64,000 nucleotides of DNA from CAZNXJ01 sp964577115. Its GTDB lineage: Bacteria; Planctomycetota; Planctomycetia; Pirellulales; Pirellulaceae. Of this stretch, positions 41,601 to 50,363 are shown in pieces; position 1 is the first letter of the stretch; each line of letters starts with the position of its first letter. The position numbers and the translations under genes were made by a program. Where the stretch lies: NCBI GenBank assembly GCA_964577115.1, contig CAZNXJ010000007.1, positions 1 to 64,000 on the forward strand, written 5' to 3'. The notes beneath the pieces are model-generated. The model was not told the origin of the DNA and made no database searches. It was given only the letters and a program-made list of their open reading frames with translations.

Positions 41601-42380
41601 GTGGGAAGGAACCTCGCGGCTGCTCCTGAGTCCCGTTTTTTTAATGCACCCGATCGGCGAAGACTCAGTGCCGAACAGATTGTCGATGCCTTGTATGCCG
41701 CTACCGGCCAGCCCATCGACGTTGAAGAGTTGACGTTCGTCCATGATGGCCGCCGGCCTGTCAGCAATCGGTTGACGCTCGGTAAACCCATGCGAGCCTG
41801 GATGTTCGCCAGCTTAGCGAACGAGCGCGATCGCCCCAGTCTCGCACTACCTCGAGCGCGCATTGTTGCCGATGTACTCGAAGCGTTTGGCTGGACGGGT
41901 TCACGGCAGACGCCGATCGTCGACCGCGAAATGGATCCCAATGTCTTGCAGCCCGGGATTCTGGCCAACGGCACACTCACACAAAACCTGCTCCGGGCCG
42001 CTCACGGCAGCTTGCTTGCCCAGCTCGCCGTCGATGCCAGCTCGCCGGAAGCGCTGATCGACGAGCTGTTCCTGCGCTTTCTCGGCCGCTGGCCGACAGC
42101 CGACGAGCGGGCCGCCTTTTCAGGCGCACTGGCCGACGGCTTTGCGGAGCGGATCGTGCCCACGGCGGAACGCGAAGAGCCAACAACGCTGCCGCCATTG
42201 CCGCTGGTGACCTGGTTTAATCACTTGCAGGCCGAGGCCAATTCGATCCAACTGGAAGTCGAGCGGCGCGTACGTCTGGGACCGCCGGTCGATCCGCGGC
42301 TCCGCCCCGTCTGGCGCGAAGCGTACGAAGACGTCCTGTGGAGCCTCGTCGTCCACCACGAATTTGTTTGGCTGCCATGA
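38643..42380 (+). CDS. LamG / cytochrome / DUF1549 / DUF1553 exported protein
   Basis: A 1245-residue planctomycete surface protein. A signal peptide covers residues 1-23. A LamG-type jellyroll spans about 25-260 (DAITIEAWVRV, FAGALDSLAIYRHRA). A planctomycete cytochrome domain has CFRCH (581-585), and a second heme motif CARCH (816-820) lies in DUF1549; DUF1553 spans about 900-1230. Such proteins are thought to help handle complex polysaccharides, but no member has a proven reaction known to me. Oddly, HPIDAFIQAKL (542-552), normally the start of DUF1549, comes before the cytochrome domain. It overlaps or abuts the DUF1501 gene. Confidence 0.9.
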   Translation: MRWRRGSWTVLLAMALLTGGVRGSEPTLVARWNFDSEETPELVAHGGIVRDEPGPAAPEFPDFATDNKAIRFDGQGGRLTLEDPGPESPFDFTNGDAITIEAWVRVNRLRDGQPMYIIGKGRTGSPHFPRDNQNWALRIVGSQGAARLSFLFATTPTSGNAHWHRWTSAASFEPAVGWHYVAVSYQFGEPESIRGWIDGEPTDGTWDMGGATREPPVVDEDAIWIGSSQGGSAGNSFAGALDSLAIYRHRATDEQMASRFRRVGGPRVILPRPETMPELGELPDGKVLVTIAENYPSHERWLNEGEEEPTETSRWLGEEFLLPRIPLRYDDWGIRASWQAPLLVRLAADVELPDGRQKFLVRARGLSRLWVDGAIVARTEPMTGQPPNGEEPITPIAEPPLPGVRVKGYRQQEVFGELDVAAKNGTRRCRVVWELLVGGPGYRTEIGEICVAIQTEDGQSYDVLRPADAQGSLASLPLTDDAVEPKLALIEASLAANDDRTRRQAAQSQDAYWSARHEAARQWAREHPAPPVPQPASGESLHPIDAFIQAKLSAALHASTESARDAEHFHERVMPILREHCFRCHGEKDRGGLRLNTHVAALRGGDSGLPAIVPGDPGASELIARIRSDDESVRMPPTGSLSDEQIETLERWIQSGAAWPPPRVHPDKVALAPLLDDDAFLRRLYFDTIGLPPDADAVRAFRADTDPRKRERWIARLVDDERLVDHWMSWWQDLLAENPTIINASLNSTGPFRWFLLEALRDRKPLDRLVTELIMMRGSPHEGGSAGFGLAAENDAPMAAKAHILASAFLGIELQCARCHDSPYHSTTQRDLYSLAAMLERKAVTVPGSSNVPAEFFDQTDREPLIQVTLKPGEPIEPVWPFADIVEFADTSELDALLRQPDDPRERLAALITAPQNTRFARVVVNRVWKRLLGAGIVEPVHDWEGRSASHPELLDWLAHQLITHGYDLRHIIQLILTSETYQREPVGRNLAAAPESRFFNAPDRRRLSAEQIVDALYAATGQPIDVEELTFVHDGRRPVSNRLTLGKPMRAWMFASLANERDRPSLALPRARIVADVLEAFGWTGSRQTPIVDREMDPNVLQPGILANGTLTQNLLRAAHGSLLAQLAVDASSPEALIDELFLRFLGRWPTADERAAFSGALADGFAERIVPTAEREEPTTLPPLPLVTWFNHLQAEANSIQLEVERRVRLGPPVDPRLRPVWREAYEDVLWSLVVHHEFVWLP

Positions 42381-42424
42381 CAATGCCGCAACGTGTCCTC
42401 AGCGGATGGGAGGAATCTGGAGCA

Positions 42425-43756
42425 ATGTCTACGAGCGAATGGAGCGACCGCTCGGCCGGTCTGCCGCCGAGCCGCGTGAACCGCCGCCAGGCACTTGCGG
42501 CAGGGGCAGCCTGCGTGTCCGCGCTGGGGCTGGCTGAGGTGGGCCGCGGCGAAGGGCAAAGCGGCTCGCCACGCGGGAAAGCCGAACACGTGATTTCGGT
42601 CTGGCTAGGAGGCGGCATGGGCCAGGTCGATACGTTTGATCCGAAGCGCCGCGGCGATCCGATGCGCAACATCCCTGGATCGTATTACAACGCAATTGAT
42701 ACCGCGGTCCCCGGAGTCCAAGTGTGCGAGCATCTCCAGCGCGTCGCGCCGCTGATGGATCGCGTGACAGCGGTCCGCACGGTACATCACGAAGTGATCG
42801 ATGAACACGCCGCGGCGACGAATCGGATGCACACGGGTCGTCCGATCAGTGGCACGGTCACCTACCCTTCCCTCGGATCGCTCGTCGCGCACGAACGCGG
42901 GCCGGCGGCCGAGGGGGCGCCTCCCTATGTGCTCATCGGTTATCCGAACGTGACGCGAGGCCCCGGGTTTCTCGGTGCGCGTCACGGCTACCTCTACCTC
43001 ACGGATACGAGCCAAGGCCCTGCGGGACTTTCTCGGCCAAGCACGATTAGCGATATGCGCCAAGCGCGGCGCGAGAGGTTGCTCGCTACACTTCAGCAAG
43101 GACGCTCTGTGTCGGACGATCCGAAGCTCGCCGACTATGAAGCCGCGATTCAGCAAAGCCTAAAGCTGAGCGGGCCGGATTTCGGACGAGTCTTTCAGCT
43201 CGACAACGAACCTGCGGATTTGCGCGAGAGCTATGGAGGCGAGTTCGGCCAGCGCTGCTTGCTTGCCCGCCGCCTGGTGCAGCGCGGTGTCCGGTTCATC
43301 GAAGTCGCTCACAATCTGAACTTCCTGAACGGGGCCGGCTGGGATGTTCATTTCGAAGGAATTTTGAAACAGCATGAGCTCATCCAGGAGCTGGACGCAG
43401 CATTGTCCGCGCTGATTCTGGATCTCGAGGCCAAGCACCTCCTCGATAAGACGCTCATCGTGGTTACGACGGAGTTTGGGCGGCCGTCGGCGTTTGACGC
43501 GCGCGGCGGTCGAGCTCACCAAGGCACCGCATTTAGTTGTGTATTGGCCGGCGGCGGCCTCGCGCACCGGGGGGCGTTCGGCGAAACCGATGAACTCTCG
43601 AAAACAATTGTGTCTGAACCGGTAAGCGTTCCCGACTTCTTCGCCACAATCTGCGCCGCGCTCAATATTGACCCGGGCAAATACCTGTACGATGGCGACC
43701 GCCCCGTTCCTATCACCGACGGCGGCCGCCCCATCGCTCCCCTGTTCCCCGCATGA
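42425..43756 (+). CDS. DUF1501 protein with Tat signal
   Basis: A 443-residue member of DUF1501, a sulfatase/alkaline-phosphatase-like fold that almost always accompanies DUF1549/DUF1553 proteins. The N-terminus has NRRQALAAGAACVSALGLA, a twin-arginine export signal. HVISVWLGGGMGQVDTFDPK is the family start region and TEFGRPSAFDARGGRAHQG its metal-site-like end, quoted as regions. GGAG precedes the ATG at 42425; an in-frame ATG at 42377 overlaps the previous stop and is an alternative. The pair probably acts together outside the cytoplasm. Confidence 0.88.
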   Translation: MSTSEWSDRSAGLPPSRVNRRQALAAGAACVSALGLAEVGRGEGQSGSPRGKAEHVISVWLGGGMGQVDTFDPKRRGDPMRNIPGSYYNAIDTAVPGVQVCEHLQRVAPLMDRVTAVRTVHHEVIDEHAAATNRMHTGRPISGTVTYPSLGSLVAHERGPAAEGAPPYVLIGYPNVTRGPGFLGARHGYLYLTDTSQGPAGLSRPSTISDMRQARRERLLATLQQGRSVSDDPKLADYEAAIQQSLKLSGPDFGRVFQLDNEPADLRESYGGEFGQRCLLARRLVQRGVRFIEVAHNLNFLNGAGWDVHFEGILKQHELIQELDAALSALILDLEAKHLLDKTLIVVTTEFGRPSAFDARGGRAHQGTAFSCVLAGGGLAHRGAFGETDELSKTIVSEPVSVPDFFATICAALNIDPGKYLYDGDRPVPITDGGRPIAPLFPA

Positions 43757-43823
43757 ACAGGCGGGTCCGGATTTCTAAGTCGCATTGCCCGGTACCAGCG
43801 TCGCACATTCGCTCTTGGAAGAC

Positions 43824-45050
43824 TTAAACCTCCGCGGCCGACATGACCTCACGGCGTGCCTGTGCGGGTTTCGCAGGTCGAGGTTTGCGCGCCGGGGGAA
43901 AGAAGCGCCGATAGGAAAGAGCAAAACCGGTATAGACCAGCACGAGCGAACCGAGCGTGGCGAGTGTGGCAACGATTTTTCCCACAAGCCCGAAGGCCGC
44001 TCCGGTATGTAGAAAGCGAATCCAAATTCGAGCCTGTAACCCGGCGCTGCGGTCCTTCAAGCGAATCGCCCGCAAAACCTGTCCATCGTACGGGTCAACT
44101 TCCACCGGAATGTAGGCTCGGTTCGGCATGTAATCGGGGACGGTAACCGCGACCTGCACGGGCAGGACCGTGCCGACTTTGGCCGGTTCTGCGGCAGGGT
44201 TCGAGGCGCCGAGATTCAGGCCCATCGATTGCCACTCGGGAATCGCGCGCTCGACGCTCGCGACAATCGTCTCCCACGAGGCGCGCGCCGCGTCTTCGCC
44301 GCGGTCGGCAACTTCGACCGGGGGAACGAACGTCATACGGAAATCACGATGTATCGGCGGCTTTTCACCGGCGGCGACGAACACGAGCTTATGCGCCCAT
44401 TCAAACGAAATGACGACGGCCGTTACCACAAGGACAAGCAGCACGGGGAGGCACCACCAGCCAAACACATTGTGCCAGTTGAAATCCCGCGCCTTCGGAT
44501 TGCCCGCTCGTTTGAACCAAAGTCGGGTTCGAAAGGCGCGCCAGGTCCAAAAACGTGGAAACCAGAGATACAACCCCGTCACGCACAACAGCAGGAAGAC
44601 GAGATTGCACGTGCCATTGATCATCCGCCCGATGCTCCGCTGGTCTCCACTGAGAGCGAGCCAGCGATGCACGTCCTCCAACTTGTGCAGAAAACGATGA
44701 GTGCCGTCGGCCAGGGAGTCCTTGACTTCGCCGGTGTACGGATTGACGTACAGCGGCCCTTCTCGGCCAGCATACGCTTCATACGCGCGGTGCGGATCAC
44801 GCTGAACGACGATGCGGTCCAGCTTGAAATCCGGACGCTGCTCGCGCGCGACCTCGGCCAAGGTTGCCACGGGCATGGGCGCAGCCCCCGAGCTCGGCGG
44901 TTCCACGACACTCACGCCGCGATCGATCCAAGCCAGGATCTCTTCCTCGAATGCAATCGCTACGCCCGTGGCCGACATCAACGCAATGATGATGCCGGCG
45001 CTCAGCCCGAACAACAGATGAGCCCAGAAAACTACTTTCCGAAACGTCAT
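43824..45050 (-). CDS. PepSY-associated transmembrane protein
   Basis: A 408-residue membrane protein of the PepSY_TM family, with helices at about 5-33, 142-165, 200-225 and 355-385. Periplasmic PepSY-like stretches contain VNPYTGEV and VDPYDGQVLRA. Conserved histidines in the helices (WAHLLFG, DVHRWL, WHNVFGW, RFLHTGAAFG) resemble the heme-binding pattern of siderophore-reductase relatives such as FhuF/FoxB-type proteins. A role in iron-chelate reduction is therefore plausible but not proven. The ATG at 45050 is preferred to a TTG at 45077. Confidence 0.8.
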   Translation of the reverse strand: MTFRKVVFWAHLLFGLSAGIIIALMSATGVAIAFEEEILAWIDRGVSVVEPPSSGAAPMPVATLAEVAREQRPDFKLDRIVVQRDPHRAYEAYAGREGPLYVNPYTGEVKDSLADGTHRFLHKLEDVHRWLALSGDQRSIGRMINGTCNLVFLLLCVTGLYLWFPRFWTWRAFRTRLWFKRAGNPKARDFNWHNVFGWWCLPVLLVLVVTAVVISFEWAHKLVFVAAGEKPPIHRDFRMTFVPPVEVADRGEDAARASWETIVASVERAIPEWQSMGLNLGASNPAAEPAKVGTVLPVQVAVTVPDYMPNRAYIPVEVDPYDGQVLRAIRLKDRSAGLQARIWIRFLHTGAAFGLVGKIVATLATLGSLVLVYTGFALSYRRFFPPARKPRPAKPAQARREVMSAAEV

Positions 45051-45104
45051 GGACGTACCGTCACTTCGATGAGGCAAGAAGGAAAAATAGCCATGCGGCT
45101 CGCA

Positions 45105-46151
45105 TTACTGTTCGAGGCTGATCGTGCGCGGCTCGTCACCGTCGCGCGTCCAGCTCGCATGCCAGACGGCTCGGTCGACGCTATTTCCGACCGTACGCAC
45201 GCTGCCATCCACTAAACACACCAGCACGACTCCCGGATGGAAACTGCGGCCGGCGGTAATCTTCGACGAACCGTAAACCAGGTCCGGAACATCGCTGTTC
45301 GGAGGCAACCGGCCATTGATCACGGGCCCGTCCGGTATGCTGCCGCGCAGCCACATATTGTTGCGCGAACCATCCCAAGTCGCGATTAACCCTTGCACGG
45401 CGGCCAGGTCGCCCGTGTCGGCGGTGAGCGCGACGTCCGGAGTGATCCCCGCGGTCGTCATGGCTCGGAAAAACCGAGGGTCCTGGAGAGGCGTCGGGGT
45501 ACCGACGTCGCCACCCGGGCCCATAGTGGTTTCACAAAAGGCAATCGTGTTGCTCGTCCCGTCCGTAACATCGCTGAGCCGGGTGCGTGAACCGATCCAG
45601 CAAAGGCCATCAGCGGCGACACCATTGCCCGGATGAAATACGCCGTCGAGCCCACTTCCTTGATTCATCGAGTAGCTCGTTCCTGCCACTTCGATCGTCG
45701 CCCCGGACGGCAGTGTCAAGCTCGTCAGTTTGGCCCCCACGTTACTCGGGCATTCAAACACGTCGATCCGCATCCGGGCCACCGCTTGCAAAGGCACAGG
45801 GATGTCCGCTAGCGCCGGATGGCCCATATAGAGCCGGAAGTCGATCAGATCCTGAAGATTCGCTTGCTCCATATACGACAGCAGGCGCGCGTGTGGCGAG
45901 AAATCGTTGGGATAGCCATTGGGATATGGATATCCGTTGTTCGGCAAGGCTTCCTGGAATGCCAGCGAATAGTTGTGCATCGCGATGCCGAATTGCCGGA
46001 GATTGTTGCTACAGCTCATGCGCCGCGCAGCTTCGCGCGCTGCCTGCACGGCGGGAAGCAAAAGCCCGACAAGGACTCCGATGATCGCAATTACCACGAG
46101 CAATTCGACCAGCGTGAAGGCACTACGCCTCCGAGGATGGAACGTTGTCAA
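45105..46151 (-). CDS. DUF1559 pilin-like protein
   Basis: A 348-residue protein with a type II pseudopilin N-terminus: SAFTLVELLVVIAIIGVL, with cleavage before Phe by a prepilin peptidase, then the planctomycete-typical PAVQAAREAARRMSCSNNLRQ, quoted as a region. The C-terminal DUF1559 domain ends with VVLVCLVDGSVRTV. There is no ATG near the signal; TTG at 46151 with GGAGA 8 bp upstream is the likely start, and the longer frame from 46226 adds 25 unsupported residues. It probably forms part of an envelope pseudopilus or surface layer; this family is highly expanded in planctomycetes. Confidence 0.85.
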   Translation of the reverse strand: MTTFHPRRRSAFTLVELLVVIAIIGVLVGLLLPAVQAAREAARRMSCSNNLRQFGIAMHNYSLAFQEALPNNGYPYPNGYPNDFSPHARLLSYMEQANLQDLIDFRLYMGHPALADIPVPLQAVARMRIDVFECPSNVGAKLTSLTLPSGATIEVAGTSYSMNQGSGLDGVFHPGNGVAADGLCWIGSRTRLSDVTDGTSNTIAFCETTMGPGGDVGTPTPLQDPRFFRAMTTAGITPDVALTADTGDLAAVQGLIATWDGSRNNMWLRGSIPDGPVINGRLPPNSDVPDLVYGSSKITAGRSFHPGVVLVCLVDGSVRTVGNSVDRAVWHASWTRDGDEPRTISLEQ

Positions 46152-46312
46152 AACGAGAATCTCCAAGCAATCGGCAAAACATCTTCCCGCCGCGAGGCCG
46201 TTCGGCCATCGCGACACCAATGACAATAAGACTCAGTCTCAATTCTTTGGCCAAAAATAATCTCGCGAGGGTCCCTGGCACGCAGTGCAGCGTGTTGGGA
46301 GCCGGGTGGAAG

Positions 46313-47329
46313 TTAGGGGGAAAGCGCTCGAGCGTTGAATGGAGCGCTGGATACGAGTGCAAACCGCAGCGCGCGGCCCACGGAAATTGGCAGCACGCTC
46401 CCGTGGCTCTCATCGGGAATGACTTGCCACTGAGCCGAGCATGTGGGCGACGGTCGGTTCACCAACCCTTGCGCAAACGTCTGGAGATTGCCGAACTGTT
46501 TCTTGGCCGCCGTCGGAGCGAGTGCCGCGGCAGGACCGCGATCCTCCGTCAGCTCTTTTCCACCGACCGTCATCAGCAGGCGCACAGGTTCATGAAGCTC
46601 CGCTGGTTCTCGCCAAAACTCCTCCAGCGGGGCAACGATCTCATAATCATTCCACCAAACGGCAGGGCTCGAGGCGATGTAAGCTTGAAACGCGTCCGGC
46701 CGCGTTCGCATGGTATGCAGGACGAAAAGTCCGCCGAGTGAATGTCCAAAGATGGCTTGCCGCTTCTTGTTGATGGGGAACTTCGCCTCGACCAGCGGCA
46801 TCAGCTCTTGCAAGATAAATTCTCGAAACTCGTCAGCCCCGCCACTCCGGGGCCAGCCGCCAGGAATGCGCGTCGGAGGCAATTTCTCGGGATCAGCGGG
46901 CGTCGTAAAGTCGTAGACTCGCCGGACGCGGTCGAATAACTCGTCCGTTGGATATCCGATACCTACCAGGACAGCCGGGCTCAGGCCTCCATCAACCCCG
47001 CGCTGGGTCAAGATGCGATGCATCTCCACCGCGGACGCGAAACAGGCATTGGCATCGAGAATATAGAGCACCGGAAAGCCTTCGGGCGGCGCTTCGGCGA
47101 GCGGGTGAGCGAGAAAAATGCGGTACGGGCGGCCAGCGCGCGAAGTCACTTCCACCTGTTCCGTCCCCCGCAAGCTATACGGCCGGGACATCGGACCTAC
47201 CCAATCGGGCGCCGGTGCATCGGACGCTCGTGCAAGGCTCGACACCAAGCACAACCCAATACCAAACGCCAGCCGTAGGGCGGACGAGGCGACCGTTCGC
47301 TGAGTTGTTGGAAAATCGTGTCCGAGCAC
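46313..47329 (-). CDS. Exported esterase, IroE/Fes-like alpha/beta hydrolase
   Basis: A 338-residue esterase-D-family hydrolase. A signal peptide covers about 14-36 (LAFGIGLCLVSSLARA). The nucleophile elbow is GHSLGGLF (about 199-206), with the late His in DESHGSV (about 311). FPVLYILDANACF matches the siderophore-esterase subgroup (IroE), which hydrolyses trilactone siderophores in the periplasm. Its neighbour PepSY protein would fit an iron theme. Substrate remains inferred. GTG is the start. Confidence 0.78.
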   Translation of the reverse strand: MLGHDFPTTQRTVASSALRLAFGIGLCLVSSLARASDAPAPDWVGPMSRPYSLRGTEQVEVTSRAGRPYRIFLAHPLAEAPPEGFPVLYILDANACFASAVEMHRILTQRGVDGGLSPAVLVGIGYPTDELFDRVRRVYDFTTPADPEKLPPTRIPGGWPRSGGADEFREFILQELMPLVEAKFPINKKRQAIFGHSLGGLFVLHTMRTRPDAFQAYIASSPAVWWNDYEIVAPLEEFWREPAELHEPVRLLMTVGGKELTEDRGPAAALAPTAAKKQFGNLQTFAQGLVNRPSPTCSAQWQVIPDESHGSVLPISVGRALRFALVSSAPFNARALSP

Positions 47330-47390
47330 GTTGTCGAGTCCTTCGCGGCTAATCTGATCTCACTCGAAGCAAGCTATCCTCGTCACACCG

Positions 47391-50363
47391 TCACATCGCG
47401 CCGCGTCCGGCCTGAAGCAGGACGAGCGGTTCCGCTCGCCCCGCACGAAACGCCGGGTAGGCCGCAGCGACCAGACAAAGAGCCAGCGTCAACAGGAATC
47501 CCGCTGCGAGCTGCGTCCATGGGATGAGAAAGGTCGAAGGACCCGCGAACCAACCGCCATACAAAGCCATCCCCACGCCGCACCAGCCAGCTATTACGCC
47601 GAATGCTAGACTTAGCCCACACGCGACTAGTCCAATTAAGAGTGCCTCGGCGACAATCAGACGTACGACTTGCGATCGCGTGAGACCAATGGAACGCAGG
47701 ATGCCAAGCTCCCACGTGCGTGCTCGAACCGAAGCGATCATCGCATTGACCACGGCGAGCGACATGATGGCCAGTGTAATGAGAGGCAAGCGGCTCATAC
47801 CGCGGATCATGTCATCGGCGCGCATGGAGATCGCTTTGCGCACGGTTTGAGTTGCCGTGACGCGAGCAAACGGTCGATAGGCTTTCACCTCGCCATAGCC
47901 CTCGGCATGAAAGCTCGCGCCGGCCTGGCTTTCAGCAATCGCCTGCAACTTCTTCTCGACGGCCGCCAGGGAAGCCCCTTCTTCGAGGTTCAGCCAGAAA
48001 AATTCCGTGTGCGGCAACCCGAAATCGCGCCGCACATCGTCGCCGCCGGCAAAGATCATCGTCGAGGTGCGCACGAAGTGGCGGCGGACACCAGAGAATT
48101 TTGTGAACCAGGGCCATCCCGGTAGAGCAACAACGCCGGCGACGCGGTACGCGACGACATTGTCGGGCGCATGGGGAGGTACAAAGCGGACCTCATCTCC
48201 TATGCCCAGCCCCGTCATCATTTGGAAATCCTGCGAGATAATACACGCCCGGCCGGCGGCCAAGGCCTGGGCCGCAGTTTGCGGGTTGCCGCGAACGAAT
48301 TGCAAATCGTCAAGGAACGGGTTCTCCGTCCCAAACGCCCGCCAAGGATCCAGTCCGAACAGCACAGCATTGTCCTGACGCAGCCTCGCTGGAACGTCGT
48401 GGCCACGCCAGTCGAAACGCGCCTGCTCGATGTACAGCGGCAGGACTTCGCCAGCTTTCACTCCCTCGATCTCTTCGATCGATCGAGCAGCGTCCTCGTC
48501 AACTCCCAGGGGATGGAAGGCAACGAGCACATCGGGCAACCAGTCGCCCGGCAGGAAGGGTTGGAGCATCGAGTAGCCCCACGTCTGCGTGGAACAGTAC
48601 AGGGCCAGGCCCAGGGATAGAGCCAGCGATGCGCCAATCGTTCTCCACATGTTGCTCGACATCTGATTTGCGGTCAAGCGGTGGTCCAGGCCGAGGAGCC
48701 GTGTTACCAGAGGACCGAATAGATGTTCGCAGAGCAGTACGGCTGCCGGAGTCAGCAGCATCATACCGACCAGTAGTGCTGGCCACGTTACCGTTGCATA
48801 GATCCAGGTGCGCCATGAATCGGACATCGGCACAACGAACACCGAAAGCGGCGCGCTCGCGGCGAGCCCCAGGCCCAACATGGCCAGCGGCATACTCCAA
48901 CCGGCTCGCGGGACGCGCGCACGATTTGCCATTCCTTCGATAGGAGCAATACGCATCGCGCGCACGGCAGGCACAACGGCGGCCGCTAGAGCGCCTCCTA
49001 AGACGGCGGCGGCGGAGAGCAACACACAGGACCACCCCAGCACCGCATCGGTGGCCAATAGGTCCGAAGCCACTCGACTAACCGCGCGCAGGAGAACCCA
49101 TCCCGCGAATAGTCCGCCGAGCCATCCGAGCACGGCGAGCGCCGTGCTTTCCAGCACGATCATTTTGGCAAGCTGCCAGCGGGTCAACGCTACGGCGCGC
49201 AGCATCGCGAACTCACGTACCTTTTCCGTGACTCCCATGCTGAGCGTCGAGAAGATGATAAAAACCGCAGCCAGGCAGGCCATTCCCGTGGCTGCCCAGG
49301 CCTGCGATCGTTGGCTCGCCACGGAAGCGTTGTCTTGCATGCCGCCCAGCACCTCGTCATAACCGACGATCCGCAGCGGCGGCTGCCCTCCGTCGAAGAG
49401 CGACTTCCAGCGATCACGGATCTCCGAAACGCTCACCCCCTCGCTCAGCGCCAGCTGTACGACGCTCGGCGAAAAAGCAAACCCGTTAATGCGCTCGGCC
49501 ACCCGAGGTCGTACATAAACCGCATTCACCGCGACCCCATGCACGTAGGGCGAGGGAATGCCCACATGTGAAGCGGAAGGCCGTTCGTCGTCGCGCTTGC
49601 TCATCGAGCTTGCATGTATCTCGTCATCCGCGCTGGCCGGCGCGCCACGGCGCGCCGCGGATCGCTCTGTTGAGCCGGCCGCGCGTTGCCGGTTAGCAGG
49701 TCGCTGGCCTCCTCCCCGAGGACCACCGCCTGCTCCACCCAGTGCCGGTGACTCGGGTGGCTGCTCGACGAGCCCCACGACTCTTAGTCGCACCTGGTTG
49801 GCAAGCGATGTAACCAGAATTTCGTCGCCCGTCGTCACCCCGACTTGCCTTGCGGCACCAACGCTGAGAACCGCCGCCGCGGGATCACTGTCGAGCCAGG
49901 TGCCGGCGAGCAATTCATACGGCGCTTGGAGCGCGGGTGTCGCGACGAGAATCGGATCAATCGGCGGCGCGCCATAAACGGGCGGACGAGATCCGACAAG
50001 CATGCCCAGTGGCGATTCCGCTTCTGTTTCTCGAGTTGCCGACGCCTTGGTCACGGAGACACGCGACTGATGGACCGGATTGACTTCGACGAGCCCCGGG
50101 TCCTCGGTCAGCGCTGTGAGGACGTGGGGATCGACGGCCGCCGGAGCTCCGGGGGGAGCGACGGGCAAAATCAGGGCGTCGTAGCGCCCGAGATACTTTG
50201 CGGTGTTTTCCTCAAACTGAGAAACGAGCGCATCGTAGCCGCTGACAACCCAGATCACGGCGCACGTCGAAGCGACGATCCCAATGATCGTAATGATCGC
50301 CCGCGCCGGTCGGAGCCGCATTTGGCCGGCAACGAGCTTCGTTAGAAAACGTATATCTCTCAC
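47391..50363 (-). CDS. ABC transporter permease with two FtsX domains
   Basis: A 990-residue membrane protein with the layout of a fused LolC/MacB-type permease. The first helix is at about 20-42, a large periplasmic region follows, FtsX domain 1 spans about 365-500, a second helix pair is near 510-570, a second periplasmic region follows, and FtsX domain 2 spans about 860-985. A low-complexity Gly/Arg/Ala/Ser insertion (about 218-275) interrupts the first periplasmic region. It overlaps the ATPase gene by 4 bp. The system likely moves lipoproteins or peptides, or acts mechanically on envelope partners. Confidence 0.88.
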   Translation of the reverse strand: MRDIRFLTKLVAGQMRLRPARAIITIIGIVASTCAVIWVVSGYDALVSQFEENTAKYLGRYDALILPVAPPGAPAAVDPHVLTALTEDPGLVEVNPVHQSRVSVTKASATRETEAESPLGMLVGSRPPVYGAPPIDPILVATPALQAPYELLAGTWLDSDPAAAVLSVGAARQVGVTTGDEILVTSLANQVRLRVVGLVEQPPESPALGGAGGGPRGGGQRPANRQRAAGSTERSAARRGAPASADDEIHASSMSKRDDERPSASHVGIPSPYVHGVAVNAVYVRPRVAERINGFAFSPSVVQLALSEGVSVSEIRDRWKSLFDGGQPPLRIVGYDEVLGGMQDNASVASQRSQAWAATGMACLAAVFIIFSTLSMGVTEKVREFAMLRAVALTRWQLAKMIVLESTALAVLGWLGGLFAGWVLLRAVSRVASDLLATDAVLGWSCVLLSAAAVLGGALAAAVVPAVRAMRIAPIEGMANRARVPRAGWSMPLAMLGLGLAASAPLSVFVVPMSDSWRTWIYATVTWPALLVGMMLLTPAAVLLCEHLFGPLVTRLLGLDHRLTANQMSSNMWRTIGASLALSLGLALYCSTQTWGYSMLQPFLPGDWLPDVLVAFHPLGVDEDAARSIEEIEGVKAGEVLPLYIEQARFDWRGHDVPARLRQDNAVLFGLDPWRAFGTENPFLDDLQFVRGNPQTAAQALAAGRACIISQDFQMMTGLGIGDEVRFVPPHAPDNVVAYRVAGVVALPGWPWFTKFSGVRRHFVRTSTMIFAGGDDVRRDFGLPHTEFFWLNLEEGASLAAVEKKLQAIAESQAGASFHAEGYGEVKAYRPFARVTATQTVRKAISMRADDMIRGMSRLPLITLAIMSLAVVNAMIASVRARTWELGILRSIGLTRSQVVRLIVAEALLIGLVACGLSLAFGVIAGWCGVGMALYGGWFAGPSTFLIPWTQLAAGFLLTLALCLVAAAYPAFRAGRAEPLVLLQAGRGAM

